Below are positions 7,992 to 15,555 of a stretch of 64,000 nucleotides of DNA, in pieces. Below the pieces are notes generated by a model, which was not told the origin of the DNA, ran no database searches, and worked only from the letters and a program-made list of their open reading frames with translations. The stretch's first letter is position 1; each line of letters opens with the position of its first letter. This DNA comes from Gordonia iterans. GTDB taxonomy: Bacteria; Actinomycetota; Actinomycetes; Mycobacteriales; Mycobacteriaceae. The stretch covers positions 930,001 through 994,000 of the forward strand of contig NZ_CP027433.1 in the NCBI RefSeq assembly GCF_002993285.1, written 5' to 3'. The position numbers were made by a program, and so were the translations under genes.

Positions 7992-9140
7992 TCAGCGGTG
8001 TAGGGATCCGTGGGCATGGTGATGGTGTTCCTCGGGGTCGGCGACGGCGGTGGAAGCGGCGGTGTGGGCGGCGAGCAGCGTCTGCGCCTCCGCGTCGGTG
8101 AGCATGGCGCGCCGGAAGCCCTCCAGCGCGCTCGCGGCGTCGAACTTGACGCCGATCAGCACCACCTCGTTCGACGGAGTGACGCCGGTGTTCTGCCAGT
8201 GGGCGACGGGCTGGATGCTCAGATTGGGTCCGGCCTGACTCCAGAGTTGTGCGAGGTCCGGCTGGTCGGCGATCCAGCAGTGGCCCTTGGATCGGATCAG
8301 GCCCTTGGTGCCGCGGAGGGCGGCGAGCAGGCGCTCGCGGTCGAACGGGCGGTCGCCCCGGAACACGGCCGAGGAGATCCCGTACTCCTCGGTCTCCGGG
8401 GTATGTGGATTCGAGAGCTCTTCGGCGTAGTCGGGCCGGTTGGCGGCTGCTTCCGGATCGTAGAGCGCCGCATCGAGCACCACCTCGGCCGCGACCCGGC
8501 CGTTTGTCACGGTGCGGACTTCGGCGTGCGGGTTCATCGCGCGGACGGCGGCCTCGGTCGCCTCGGCCACCGCCGGCCGCACCAGGTCGGTCTTGGTGAG
8601 CAGGATCAGGTCGGCGAACTCCACCTGGTCGACGAGCAGGTCGGCGACGGTGCGCTCGTCGTCCCGATCGGCGGTGCGGTCGGCGTCGGCGAGTGCGCGG
8701 TTGCGCCCCATCTGCTCCAGGAACTGCGATGCGTCGACCAGGGTGACCATGGTGTCGATCGGCGCGACGTCGGCCAGGCGGTGTCCGTCCTCGAACCGCC
8801 ACTCGAACGTCGCGGCCACCGGCATGGGCTCGGAGATCCCGGTCGACTCGATGACGATCTGGTCGTACTTCCCGGATTCGGCCAGCCGGCCGACGTTCTC
8901 GACCAGGTCTTCGCGGAGAGTGCAGCAGATGCAGCCGTTGGAGAGCTCGACGAGGCGGTCCTCGCCGCGCTCGACGTGACCGCCTGCGGCGAGCAGGCCG
9001 GCGTCGATGTTCACCTCGGAGAAGTCGTTGACGATGACGGCGAGGCGGCGGCCGGACCGATTCTCCAGGAGGTGGTTGAGGAGGGTGGTCTTGCCGCTGC
9101 CGAGGAAGCCGGAGAGGACGGTGACGGGGGTTGAGGGCAT
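7992..9140 (-). CDS. CobW/COG0523 family zinc-responsive GTPase
   Basis: This 382-residue protein is a G3E P-loop GTPase: Walker A GFLGSGKTT at residues 11-19, the metal motif CICC near residue 71, and LTKTD as the guanine-specificity motif near 184. The tail carries a His-rich stretch EEHHHHAHG, which suits metal binding. COG0523 proteins deliver zinc (sometimes cobalt or iron) to client enzymes in the cytosol under limitation. A Zur-like box directly upstream supports zinc. The start ATG lies 6 nt after a TAGAGT -10 box, so translation is probably leaderless. It converges with fic, 37 nt away. It is not near cobalamin genes, which argues against a CobW role in B12 synthesis. Confidence 0.9.
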   Translation of the reverse strand: MPSTPVTVLSGFLGSGKTTLLNHLLENRSGRRLAVIVNDFSEVNIDAGLLAAGGHVERGEDRLVELSNGCICCTLREDLVENVGRLAESGKYDQIVIESTGISEPMPVAATFEWRFEDGHRLADVAPIDTMVTLVDASQFLEQMGRNRALADADRTADRDDERTVADLLVDQVEFADLILLTKTDLVRPAVAEATEAAVRAMNPHAEVRTVTNGRVAAEVVLDAALYDPEAAANRPDYAEELSNPHTPETEEYGISSAVFRGDRPFDRERLLAALRGTKGLIRSKGHCWIADQPDLAQLWSQAGPNLSIQPVAHWQNTGVTPSNEVVLIGVKFDAASALEGFRRAMLTDAEAQTLLAAHTAASTAVADPEEHHHHAHGSLHR

Positions 9141-9146
9141 GCGGCC

Positions 9147-9174
9147 ACTCTACGCTAACGAAAACCATTTTCAA
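9147..9174 (-). promoter_or_regulatory. Zur-like box and -10 element of the cobW-type gene
   Basis: On the minus strand the bases 9174-9160 read TGAAAATGGTTTTCG, which differs at two positions from the actinobacterial Zur consensus TGAAAATGATTTTCA. The -10 hexamer TAGAGT follows at 9152-9147, six bases before the ATG. The site sits where a repressor would cover the -35 region, so zinc-bound Zur would shut the gene off. Confidence 0.75.
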
Positions 9175-9290
9175 TAATTGCACTTGCCGACGCCTCCGGA
9201 TCCCGTCTGGCGCGATTGCGCGCGTCGTGAGCATTACTCTCATAGCCGGGGACCGCGCGACGCGGTCTCGCTGCGGTCGGTAGGAGAGGG

Positions 9291-10205
9291 ATGGACAAGC
9301 AGGGCTACGAACTGTCAGACCTGGAGGCGCTGGAGGCCGAATCGGTCCACATCTTCCGCGAGGTCGCGGCCACCTTCGAACGCCCCGGCATGCTCTTCTC
9401 CGGAGGCAAGGACTCGGTGGTGATGTTCCACCTGGCGCGCAAGGCCTTCTGGCCGGCGCCGATGCCGTTTCCGCTGATGCACGTCGACACCGGACACAAC
9501 TTCGACGAGGTGATCGAGTACCGCGACCGGGTGGTGGAGCAGACCGGCGTGCAGTTGCTGGTCTCGCGGGTGCAGGACGACATCGACGCCGGCCGGGTCG
9601 TCGAACAGACCGGGGTCGGCGCCTCGCGCAACCGGCTGCAGACCGCGGCGCTGTTGCGTGGCATCACCGAGAACAGGTTCGACGCGGTGTTCGGCGGCGC
9701 CCGGCGCGACGAGGAGAAGGCGCGCGCGAAGGAACGGGTGTTCAGCTTCCGCGACGCATTCGGCTCGTGGGACCCGCGCAACCAGCGACCCGAGCTCTGG
9801 AACCTCTACAACGGCCGGCACCACAAGGGCGAGCACATCCGCGTGTTCCCGCTGAGCAACTGGACCGAGCTCGACATCTGGCGGTACATCGAGGCCGAGC
9901 GCATCGAGCTCCCGCCGATCTACTACGCGCACCGGCGCGAGGTGGTGCCCCGCGACGGCATGCTGCTGGCCAAGACCCGCTTCCTGGAGGTCGGGCTCGG
10001 CGAGTCGTCGTACACCGAGCTGGTCCGGTTCCGCACCGTCGGCGATGCCACCTGCACCGGGTGCGTGGAGAGCGATGCCGACACCCCGGCGAAGGTGATC
10101 GCCGAGGTGTCCTCGACTCGCGTCACCGAGCGCGGTGCGACCCGCGCTGACGACCGGATCTCCGAAGCGGGCATGGAAGACCGCAAGAAAGAGGGCTACT
10201 TCTGA
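9291..10205 (+). CDS. cysD: Sulfate adenylyltransferase subunit 2
   Basis: CysD is the PP-loop half of ATP sulfurylase; with CysN it turns sulfate and ATP into APS. The 304-residue length is standard. The PP-loop SGGKDS is at residues 38-43, followed by the conserved [16 protein letters not shown], and the protein ends in the family's KKEGYF. GGAGAGGG precedes the ATG at a good distance. The start of cysNC lies 16 nt downstream, so the two are one operon. About 150 nt separate it from the divergent cobW-type gene; I see no riboswitch there. No cysH, cysG or sulfate transporter gene is nearby. Confidence 0.96.
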   Translation: MDKQGYELSDLEALEAESVHIFREVAATFERPGMLFSGGKDSVVMFHLARKAFWPAPMPFPLMHVDTGHNFDEVIEYRDRVVEQTGVQLLVSRVQDDIDAGRVVEQTGVGASRNRLQTAALLRGITENRFDAVFGGARRDEEKARAKERVFSFRDAFGSWDPRNQRPELWNLYNGRHHKGEHIRVFPLSNWTELDIWRYIEAERIELPPIYYAHRREVVPRDGMLLAKTRFLEVGLGESSYTELVRFRTVGDATCTGCVESDADTPAKVIAEVSSTRVTERGATRADDRISEAGMEDRKKEGYF

Positions 10206-10221
10206 TGGGCTGGAGTTTCTG

Positions 10222-12060
10222 ATGGCGGGCGAACTGTTGCGGATCGCCACCGCGGGCAGCGTCGACGACGGCAAGTCCACCTTGATCGGGCGGCTGCTGT
10301 ACGACTCGAAATCGATCTTCACCGATCAGCTCGAAGCGATCGAGCGCACCAGCGCCAGTCGCGGCGACGAGTTCGCCGACCTGTCACTGCTGACCGACGG
10401 CCTCCGGGCCGAGCGGGAGCAGGGCATCACGATCGACGTCGCCTACCGCTACTTCTCGACGCCCGAGCGCAAGTTCATCATCGCGGACTCGCCCGGACAC
10501 GTGCAGTACACGCGCAACATGGTGACCGGCGCATCCACCGCCGACCTGGCGATCATCCTGATCGACGCGCGCAAGGGCGTGCTCGAGCAGACTCGCCGGC
10601 ACGCCTTCCTCTCCTCGCTGCTGGGCATCCCGCACCTCACCATTTGTGTCAACAAAATGGACCTGGTCGATTACTCGCAGGAGCGCTTCGAGAAGATCCG
10701 GGACGAGTTCGTCGCCTTCGCGGGCAAGCTGAACGTCACCGATCTGACCTTCATTCCGCTCTCGGCGCTGCGCGGCGACAACGTCGTCGACCGTAGCGAG
10801 GAGATGGCGTGGTACGACGGCCGACCGCTGCTGCGGCACCTCGAAGAGGTCTACATCGCCTCCGACCGGAACCTCATCGACGCCCGCTTCGGGGTGCAAT
10901 ACGTGATACGGCCGCAGCGCAGCGACGGCCTCGACCACCGCGCCTACGCCGGCACCGTCGGCGGCGGTGTGTTCGCGGTCGGCGACAAGGTGGTGGTGCT
11001 GCCGGGCGGTTTCGGCACGACGATCGAGAAGATCTGGGGCCCGGGCGGTTCCGAACTCGACGAGGCCTTCGCGCCGATGGCGGTGTCGATGGAGCTGGCC
11101 GACGAGATCGACATCGTGCGCGGCGACATGATCGTGCGCCCGAACAACCGGCCGCACGTGGACCGCGACCTCGACGCGATGGTGTGCTGGTTCTCCGAGT
11201 CCGGACGGCTCCAGGCGGGGTCGTCGTATCTGATCAACTGCGGGACCCGGCAGACGCGCGTGACGGTCGCCGGCATGAACTACCGGCTCGACGTCAACAC
11301 GCTGCACCGCGACGAGACGGCGACCTCGCTGGAGCTGAACGAGATCGGGCGCCTGCACCTGCATGCGCAGCAGCCGCTGCTGTTCGACTCGTATCGCCGC
11401 AACCGGGACACCGGCAGCTTCATCCTGATCGACGAGGCCACCAATGCGACGGTCGCCGCCGGCATGATTACCGGGCCGGTCGCACACGACACCAACGTCG
11501 TCTGGCAGGAGGCCAAGGTCACCCGCGAGCAGCGCTCGCACCGGGGGGCAACCATCTGGATGACCGGTCTATCGGGATCCGGGAAGTCTTCCCTCGCCAC
11601 GGAACTGGAACGACGACTCGTCGCCGAAGGCCGCCCGGCCTATCTGCTCGACGGCGATAACCTCCGGCACGGCTTGAACTCCGACCTCGGCTTCGGCGAC
11701 GACGATCGGCGCGAGAACATTCGTCGCACGGCCGAGGTGGCCGCCCTGTTCGCCGATTCGGGCGCCGTGGTGCTGGTCTCGCTGATCAGCCCGTTCGCCT
11801 CCGAACGCGAGCGCGCACGGGAGATCCACCAGGCGCAGGACCTGCCGTTCTACGAGGTGTTCCTGGACACTCCACTCGACGAGTGCGAGGCGCGAGATCC
11901 GAAGGGGCTCTACGCCAGAGCGCGGGCCGGGGAGATCACGCAGTTCACCGGCATCGACTCGCCGTACGAACGGCCGGAGAAGGCTGACATCGTGGTGACC
12001 CCGGAAGACGGCTCGCCCGCGCAGAACGCCGCGGACATCCTGCGCAACCTGGGTCTGTAG
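10222..12060 (+). CDS. cysNC: Bifunctional sulfate adenylyltransferase subunit 1 / adenylylsulfate kinase
   Basis: A 612-residue fusion. The N-terminal part (to about 430) is the CysN GTPase: P-loop [22 protein letters not shown] (switch II) and NKMDLVD. It drives APS formation with CysD. The C-terminal part (from about 435) is APS kinase: [17 protein letters not shown], the [15 protein letters not shown] segment and [13 protein letters not shown]. The protein therefore makes APS and phosphorylates it to PAPS. The ATG at 10222 opens [12 protein letters not shown], the usual CysN start; a longer frame upstream lacks homology. The fusion is common in mycobacteria. Its product feeds sulfotransferases such as the one at the window's left edge, or sulfite formation by an enzyme encoded elsewhere. 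Confidence 0.96.
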   Translation: MAGELLRIATAGSVDDGKSTLIGRLLYDSKSIFTDQLEAIERTSASRGDEFADLSLLTDGLRAEREQGITIDVAYRYFSTPERKFIIADSPGHVQYTRNMVTGASTADLAIILIDARKGVLEQTRRHAFLSSLLGIPHLTICVNKMDLVDYSQERFEKIRDEFVAFAGKLNVTDLTFIPLSALRGDNVVDRSEEMAWYDGRPLLRHLEEVYIASDRNLIDARFGVQYVIRPQRSDGLDHRAYAGTVGGGVFAVGDKVVVLPGGFGTTIEKIWGPGGSELDEAFAPMAVSMELADEIDIVRGDMIVRPNNRPHVDRDLDAMVCWFSESGRLQAGSSYLINCGTRQTRVTVAGMNYRLDVNTLHRDETATSLELNEIGRLHLHAQQPLLFDSYRRNRDTGSFILIDEATNATVAAGMITGPVAHDTNVVWQEAKVTREQRSHRGATIWMTGLSGSGKSSLATELERRLVAEGRPAYLLDGDNLRHGLNSDLGFGDDDRRENIRRTAEVAALFADSGAVVLVSLISPFASERERAREIHQAQDLPFYEVFLDTPLDECEARDPKGLYARARAGEITQFTGIDSPYERPEKADIVVTPEDGSPAQNAADILRNLGL

Positions 12061-12062
12061 CG

Positions 12063-13388
12063 GTGCAGCCGGGACAGACCGTGGCGGGGTACCGGGTCGT
12101 CGAGCGTCTGGGCGCCGGCGGCATGGGCGAGGTGCTCCTGGTGGAGAACACCGCGCTGGACCGTCTCGAGGCGATGAAGGTGATCTCGGTGGCGGGGTCG
12201 TCGAATCCCGACTTCCACACACGGTTCGTCAACGAGGCCAAGACCACGGCGGCGCTGGACCATCCCAGCATCGTGACGATCCACCAGCACGGCATCGACG
12301 ACGGCCGTCCGTGGTTCACCATGTCGTATCTGAAAGGACGGGATCTGGCCGACGATCGGCCGGTCGATCGCGGCGAGATCCTGGCGATCTTCGCGCAGGT
12401 GGCGGATGCGCTCGACTACGCGCATCGCAACGGCGTGGTGCATCGCGACGTCAAGCCCGCGAACATTCTGGTGCGGCGGGACGAGTCCGGGCGGTTCGAG
12501 CGCGCGGTGGTGGTGGACTTCGGCATCGCCAAGCTCACCGGAAGCGCCAACCTCACCGCCACGAACGCCTTCGTCGGAACCCTCAAATACACCGCGCCCG
12601 AGGTGATCGAGGGCAAGGGCGCGACGGCGCGATCCGATCAGTACTCGCTGGCCTGCACGCTCTACGAGGTGTTCACCGGGAAGCCGGTGTTCGACGACGA
12701 GGCGGCCTCGGCGATCCTGTTGGCACACGTGTCCAAGCCGGCCAATCCGATCAGCCTCTTCCGGCCCGAGCTGCGTCCGCTCGACCCGGTCTTCGCGAAG
12801 GCGCTGGCCAAGGATCCCGCGGACCGCTATCCGGACTGCCGGACGTTCATCCGAGAACTCGGGGCGGCTGGGAGCCGGAGCGGGGTGACTGCGCCGCCGC
12901 GCGGCTCGGGTGCGCGGCCGGTTCCTGCTCCGCAGCAGGTTCCGGCGCCGCCCACGCCACGACCGACGCCGACACCGGCGCCGAATCCGGCCGCCGGCTG
13001 GACCTATCCGGCGACGCAGGTCGCACCGGGAGCGCCGATCGCACTGGGAGCACAGTGGTCGCCGCATGCTCCGGCCGCGCCTCGGAGCGGGGGCTGGAAG
13101 GTGCTGCAGAGTCTGTGGGTGCTGGCCTCGCTGGTGTCCTGCGGATTCCTCAGCTGGGCCGGCTTCCTCTACTGCGCCATCAGGATCAACACCCGGACCT
13201 GGTGGCTGGCCTTCGTCGGCTCGGTCGTGTTCTGGATCGGTGTGCTTGTCTGGATCGCCGGCAGCGGCGACGAGACGCCCAGCGACGCATCGGTTCTGGT
13301 CTTCTGGCTGGTACCGGTCGCCGCCTCGCTGGCGTTGCTCCCGAAGTTCCTGAACGACCTCGACGTCAAGCTGCGGTCGAAGCAGTAG
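12063..13388 (+). CDS. Membrane-anchored serine/threonine protein kinase (Pkn family)
   Basis: A complete Hanks-type kinase domain covers residues 9-270: glycine loop GAGGMGEV, catalytic lysine in AMKVI, HRDVKPANIL, DFG in VVDFGIAK, and APE in TAPEVIEGK. A Pro/Ala-rich linker (about 275-345) leads to three hydrophobic segments at the C-terminus, so the kinase faces the cytosol and is anchored by its tail. There is no PASTA or other extracellular sensor domain. The GTG start is 2 nt after the cysNC stop, so it is probably cotranscribed with sulfate activation genes. A GC-rich hairpin terminator follows. The substrates are unknown; the small membrane proteins that converge on it are candidates only by position. 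Confidence 0.92.
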   Translation: MQPGQTVAGYRVVERLGAGGMGEVLLVENTALDRLEAMKVISVAGSSNPDFHTRFVNEAKTTAALDHPSIVTIHQHGIDDGRPWFTMSYLKGRDLADDRPVDRGEILAIFAQVADALDYAHRNGVVHRDVKPANILVRRDESGRFERAVVVDFGIAKLTGSANLTATNAFVGTLKYTAPEVIEGKGATARSDQYSLACTLYEVFTGKPVFDDEAASAILLAHVSKPANPISLFRPELRPLDPVFAKALAKDPADRYPDCRTFIRELGAAGSRSGVTAPPRGSGARPVPAPQQVPAPPTPRPTPTPAPNPAAGWTYPATQVAPGAPIALGAQWSPHAPAAPRSGGWKVLQSLWVLASLVSCGFLSWAGFLYCAIRINTRTWWLAFVGSVVFWIGVLVWIAGSGDETPSDASVLVFWLVPVAASLALLPKFLNDLDVKLRSKQ

Positions 13389-13391
13389 TCG

Positions 13392-13413
13392 CCGGCCCAC
13401 CGGCACGGGCCGG
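13392..13413. terminator. GC-rich hairpin between convergent genes
   Basis: CCGGCCC at 13392-13398 pairs with GGGCCGG at 13407-13413 around an 8-nt loop, immediately after the kinase stop and before the stop of the convergent membrane gene. There is no U-tract, which is common for actinobacterial terminators. Confidence 0.6.
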
Positions 13414-13426
13414 GAAGCCCGGTCGG

Positions 13427-13888
13427 TCAGGCGATCGGGAAGCCCGCAAGGTGAAAGCTGGACACCAGCAGCGCCGTCTCGGCGACGACGCCGCCGACGG
13501 CGATGCCGATCACTGCGCGGCCGGCGGAGGCGCGGGGCTTGATCCAGCGACCGGCCTGCCGCAGGGCCAGGAATCCGCCGACTGCGGAAAGGCCGATTCC
13601 GGCGACAGGGCCGATCCAGGCCAGATCTCCGCACGAGCGGCAGATTCCCGCGGTCCGCTCGCTCGTGGTCCATCGCGACAGCGACGACGAGGCCAGGACC
13701 ACGGTCCCGACGATCACGCCGAACGCTTGGGTGAATACGAGAATCCCGGATGCGATGCGGTCGACTTTGCGGACGGCTGCGCCGAGCGCCGAGGGCCGTC
13801 GCCGGGTCCAGGCGGAGGACGGTGACGGGCAGGCGCCGGCGGGTTCGAGACGAGGAGCGGGGAGCGGCGTCGGACTCACGGCGTTCAT
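13427..13888 (-). CDS. Small membrane protein of unknown function (153 aa)
   Basis: I do not recognise a family. The product starts MNAVSPTPLPAPRLEPA and has a Pro-rich cytosolic head of about 40 residues followed by three hydrophobic segments (about 48-68, 88-108 and 124-146). Between the first two segments is SERTAGICRSCGDLAW, with two cysteines three residues apart, which is possibly a disulfide or metal site. The ATG at 13888 shares one base with the stop of the upstream gene (TGATG), so the two are translationally coupled and may act together. It converges on the Ser/Thr kinase gene. Confidence 0.65.
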   Translation of the reverse strand: MNAVSPTPLPAPRLEPAGACPSPSSAWTRRRPSALGAAVRKVDRIASGILVFTQAFGVIVGTVVLASSSLSRWTTSERTAGICRSCGDLAWIGPVAGIGLSAVGGFLALRQAGRWIKPRASAGRAVIGIAVGGVVAETALLVSSFHLAGFPIA

Positions 13889-14319
13889 CAGCCCATCACC
13901 AGTGCGGCGAGCACACAGAGCGCTGCGAGGGCCGCTTGGATCAGCAGGCCGAGCCCCGCCACCCGGCTGCCGAGTCCGCCGCGGGCGATCCGGAAGCCGA
14001 TCCACCCGGCGAAGCCGATCGCTAGCGCGAACCCGCCGAAGAGGGCCACGTTGACCGGGGCCGAGATCCAGCTCTGCGGGGTGCAGGCGGCGGCTCCGCC
14101 GGTGACGGCGAGTCCGCAGTCGGCGCCGGCGAAGGCGAGGAGACCGACGATGAAGAGCCCGGCGACGCCGGCGGCGCATTGGAGAAGCCAGAGGAGTACC
14201 GAACTGGTGATGTCGGCGGCGCGGTAGGCGGGGTCGACACCGGTGGCGCCGGACTCGGGGGAAGGGCGGTCGGCCGAACCGTCGTCGACCGGGGTGCCAG
14301 GATCGGTGACTGCGTTCAT
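13888..14319 (-). CDS. Small membrane protein of unknown function (143 aa)
   Basis: The protein begins MNAVTDPGTPVDDG, a 35-residue hydrophilic head, and then has three hydrophobic segments (about 38-62, 86-106 and 118-141). The loop after the first segment holds two cysteines (GADCGLAVTGGAAACTPQSW), probably outside the membrane. The plan (short acidic head, first helix, Cys-containing loop, further helices) is shared with the proteins encoded on either side, which suggests a diverged family in tandem. No catalytic motif is seen. Confidence 0.65.
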   Translation of the reverse strand: MNAVTDPGTPVDDGSADRPSPESGATGVDPAYRAADITSSVLLWLLQCAAGVAGLFIVGLLAFAGADCGLAVTGGAAACTPQSWISAPVNVALFGGFALAIGFAGWIGFRIARGGLGSRVAGLGLLIQAALAALCVLAALVMG

Positions 14320-14388
14320 GTCTCAATCCTCTGCCGCGGAGAACCTGAGAAGAAGCGTAGATCTACCTGGATGTCGCGGCGAAAGGGC

Positions 14389-14811
14389 TTACAGCGGCCC
14401 CGATTGCGCCGCGATCACGACGCCGAGCACGGCGCAGGCCAGTTGCGCGGGGATCGCGAGAGCGGCGATCCGCCACGTGAGGCGGCCCCCGGACGCCCGC
14501 ACGATGACGACGGCGAGGACGGCGAGGGCGATCACCGCGCCGGAGCCGAGTGCGATTGCGACGCCGGCGTCGATGTAGCCCCCCGAGCCGCACGGCGTGT
14601 ATCCGTCGTCCGGCCGCGTGCTGCAGTACGTCCGGTTGAGCCCCTGAAGCAGAGCGACGAGTGCGCCGAGGAGCGCCACCACCACCTGGACGGCCAGCAG
14701 CAGGACCACTCCGAGGAGGTCGAGGATCCGGGCCGGGGTGCTGAGGCCGGTGCCGTTGCCGGCACGCGGCCGCACCGGCCCGGGAGCGGACTCGGCGTAC
14801 GGTGCGGTCAT
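14389..14811 (-). CDS. Small membrane protein of unknown function (about 140 aa)
   Basis: From the ATG at 14811 the product reads MTAPYAESAPGPVRPR, followed by three hydrophobic segments. The loop LNRTYCSTRPDDGYTPCGSGGY contains two cysteines and lies between the first and second segments, as in the 143-residue neighbour. A TTG at 14862 would add 17 residues and overlap vapC by 8 nt; the ATG is favoured because family resemblance starts near the first helix. It is the first of three such genes on this strand. Function unknown. Confidence 0.6.
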   Translation of the reverse strand: MTAPYAESAPGPVRPRAGNGTGLSTPARILDLLGVVLLLAVQVVVALLGALVALLQGLNRTYCSTRPDDGYTPCGSGGYIDAGVAIALGSGAVIALAVLAVVIVRASGGRLTWRIAALAIPAQLACAVLGVVIAAQSGPL

Positions 14812-14854
14812 TCGTCCAGTGTCCCGGCCGCCGGGCGCCGGCACATCGGCAGAA

Positions 14855-15265
14855 CTACTCAAAACCTTCCGGTTGATCGAGCGCTGAGGGGATGCCCGTG
14901 TGCCCGAAGTCGTCGCCCTTCCAGAGCAGCGACTCGCCGGATTCTGCTGCGAGTGCGTACGAGAAGCAGTCGCCGAAGTTCAGTCCGGCCCGATGCCCGC
15001 TGCCCCTGCCGAAGTCCCGATAGGCGGCCCGCGCAATGATCGCCTGCTCGACGGTTACCGGCACGATCTCGATCCCGAGCGATCTAAACCAAGCGTCGAA
15101 CCTGCGGCTGGCCTCGGGTGGCCCCTTCCGATCGAGGACGATCGAGCATTCGAGATAGGTCGCTGCCGACATCTTGGGCTGACCGCGGTCGATCGCCTCG
15201 GCGAGTTGCCGGGCGTCGGACTCGCCCGCGAGTACGGCGATGATCGCCGAAGTGTCAACGATCAT
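14855..15265 (-). CDS. vapC: VapC-type PIN-domain ribonuclease toxin
   Basis: The 136-residue protein begins MIVDTSAIIAVL, the PIN-domain first strand with the catalytic Asp4. The second acidic residue is Glu40 in TYLECSIVL, and NFGDCFSYALAAESGESLLWKGDDF carries the third and fourth acidic positions (about Asp100 and Asp118). VapC toxins cleave tRNA or rRNA when released from the antitoxin. Its ATG overlaps the stop of vapB by 4 nt (ATGA), the usual vapBC arrangement. The family's length (about 130-140) fits. The RNA target cannot be predicted. Confidence 0.93.
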   Translation of the reverse strand: MIVDTSAIIAVLAGESDARQLAEAIDRGQPKMSAATYLECSIVLDRKGPPEASRRFDAWFRSLGIEIVPVTVEQAIIARAAYRDFGRGSGHRAGLNFGDCFSYALAAESGESLLWKGDDFGHTGIPSALDQPEGFE

Positions 15266-15510
15266 CGCAGCAGTCCGTCGTCGTCGTACAGGTCTGCTGT
15301 CGGGTCCTCGCCCCGGCGTAGACCGAACGATCGACCGATGTCGGCGCCTTCGTTGAGAACCGCCTCCACGCGGCTGCCTTGCCTACGCCGCAGCATCGCC
15401 GCGTAGTGCTCGACTGCTGCGCGGACGGCCGCCTCCTGGGACGTGCCGGAGAGAGCCGCGATTTCTTTCACCAGCTCGTGAGCGCGCCGATCGCGGATGT
15501 GCATCGCCAT
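15262..15510 (-). CDS. vapB: VapB-type antitoxin
   Basis: The ATG at 15510, with AAGGGGCC upstream, gives 82 residues: MAMHIRDRRAHELVKEIAAL, then TSQEAAVRAAVEHYAAML. This is the short strand plus helix-turn-helix of the Rv0623/PSK-type VapB antitoxins. The acidic, aromatic C-terminus (EDPTADLYDDDGLL) would thread into the VapC active site. VapB both neutralises VapC and represses its own operon; an 8-bp inverted repeat lies immediately upstream. An earlier in-frame ATG at 15540 would lie inside that repeat and is less likely. Confidence 0.92.
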   Translation of the reverse strand: MAMHIRDRRAHELVKEIAALSGTSQEAAVRAAVEHYAAMLRRRQGSRVEAVLNEGADIGRSFGLRRGEDPTADLYDDDGLLR

Positions 15511-15519
15511 GATTCGGCC

Positions 15520-15555
15520 CCTTGGTATCACTCTATTCACATCATGTTACCAAGG
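15520..15555 (-). promoter_or_regulatory. vapBC operator candidate
   Basis: CCTTGGTA at 15520-15527 and TACCAAGG at 15548-15555 form a perfect 8-bp inverted repeat with a 20-nt spacer just upstream of vapB and overlapping the last codons of the eccA-like gene. The spacing suits binding of a VapBC hetero-oligomer for conditional autoregulation. Confidence 0.6.

Noticed and set aside
7992..9140. Cobalamin-synthesis CobW
   Set aside because: The Zur-like box, His-rich tail and absence of cob genes favour a zinc GTPase of the same superfamily.
9181..9290. SAM or cobalamin riboswitch upstream of cysD
   Set aside because: No conserved S-box or B12-box core was seen. The sequence has only a short imperfect repeat (CCGCGCGACGCGG).
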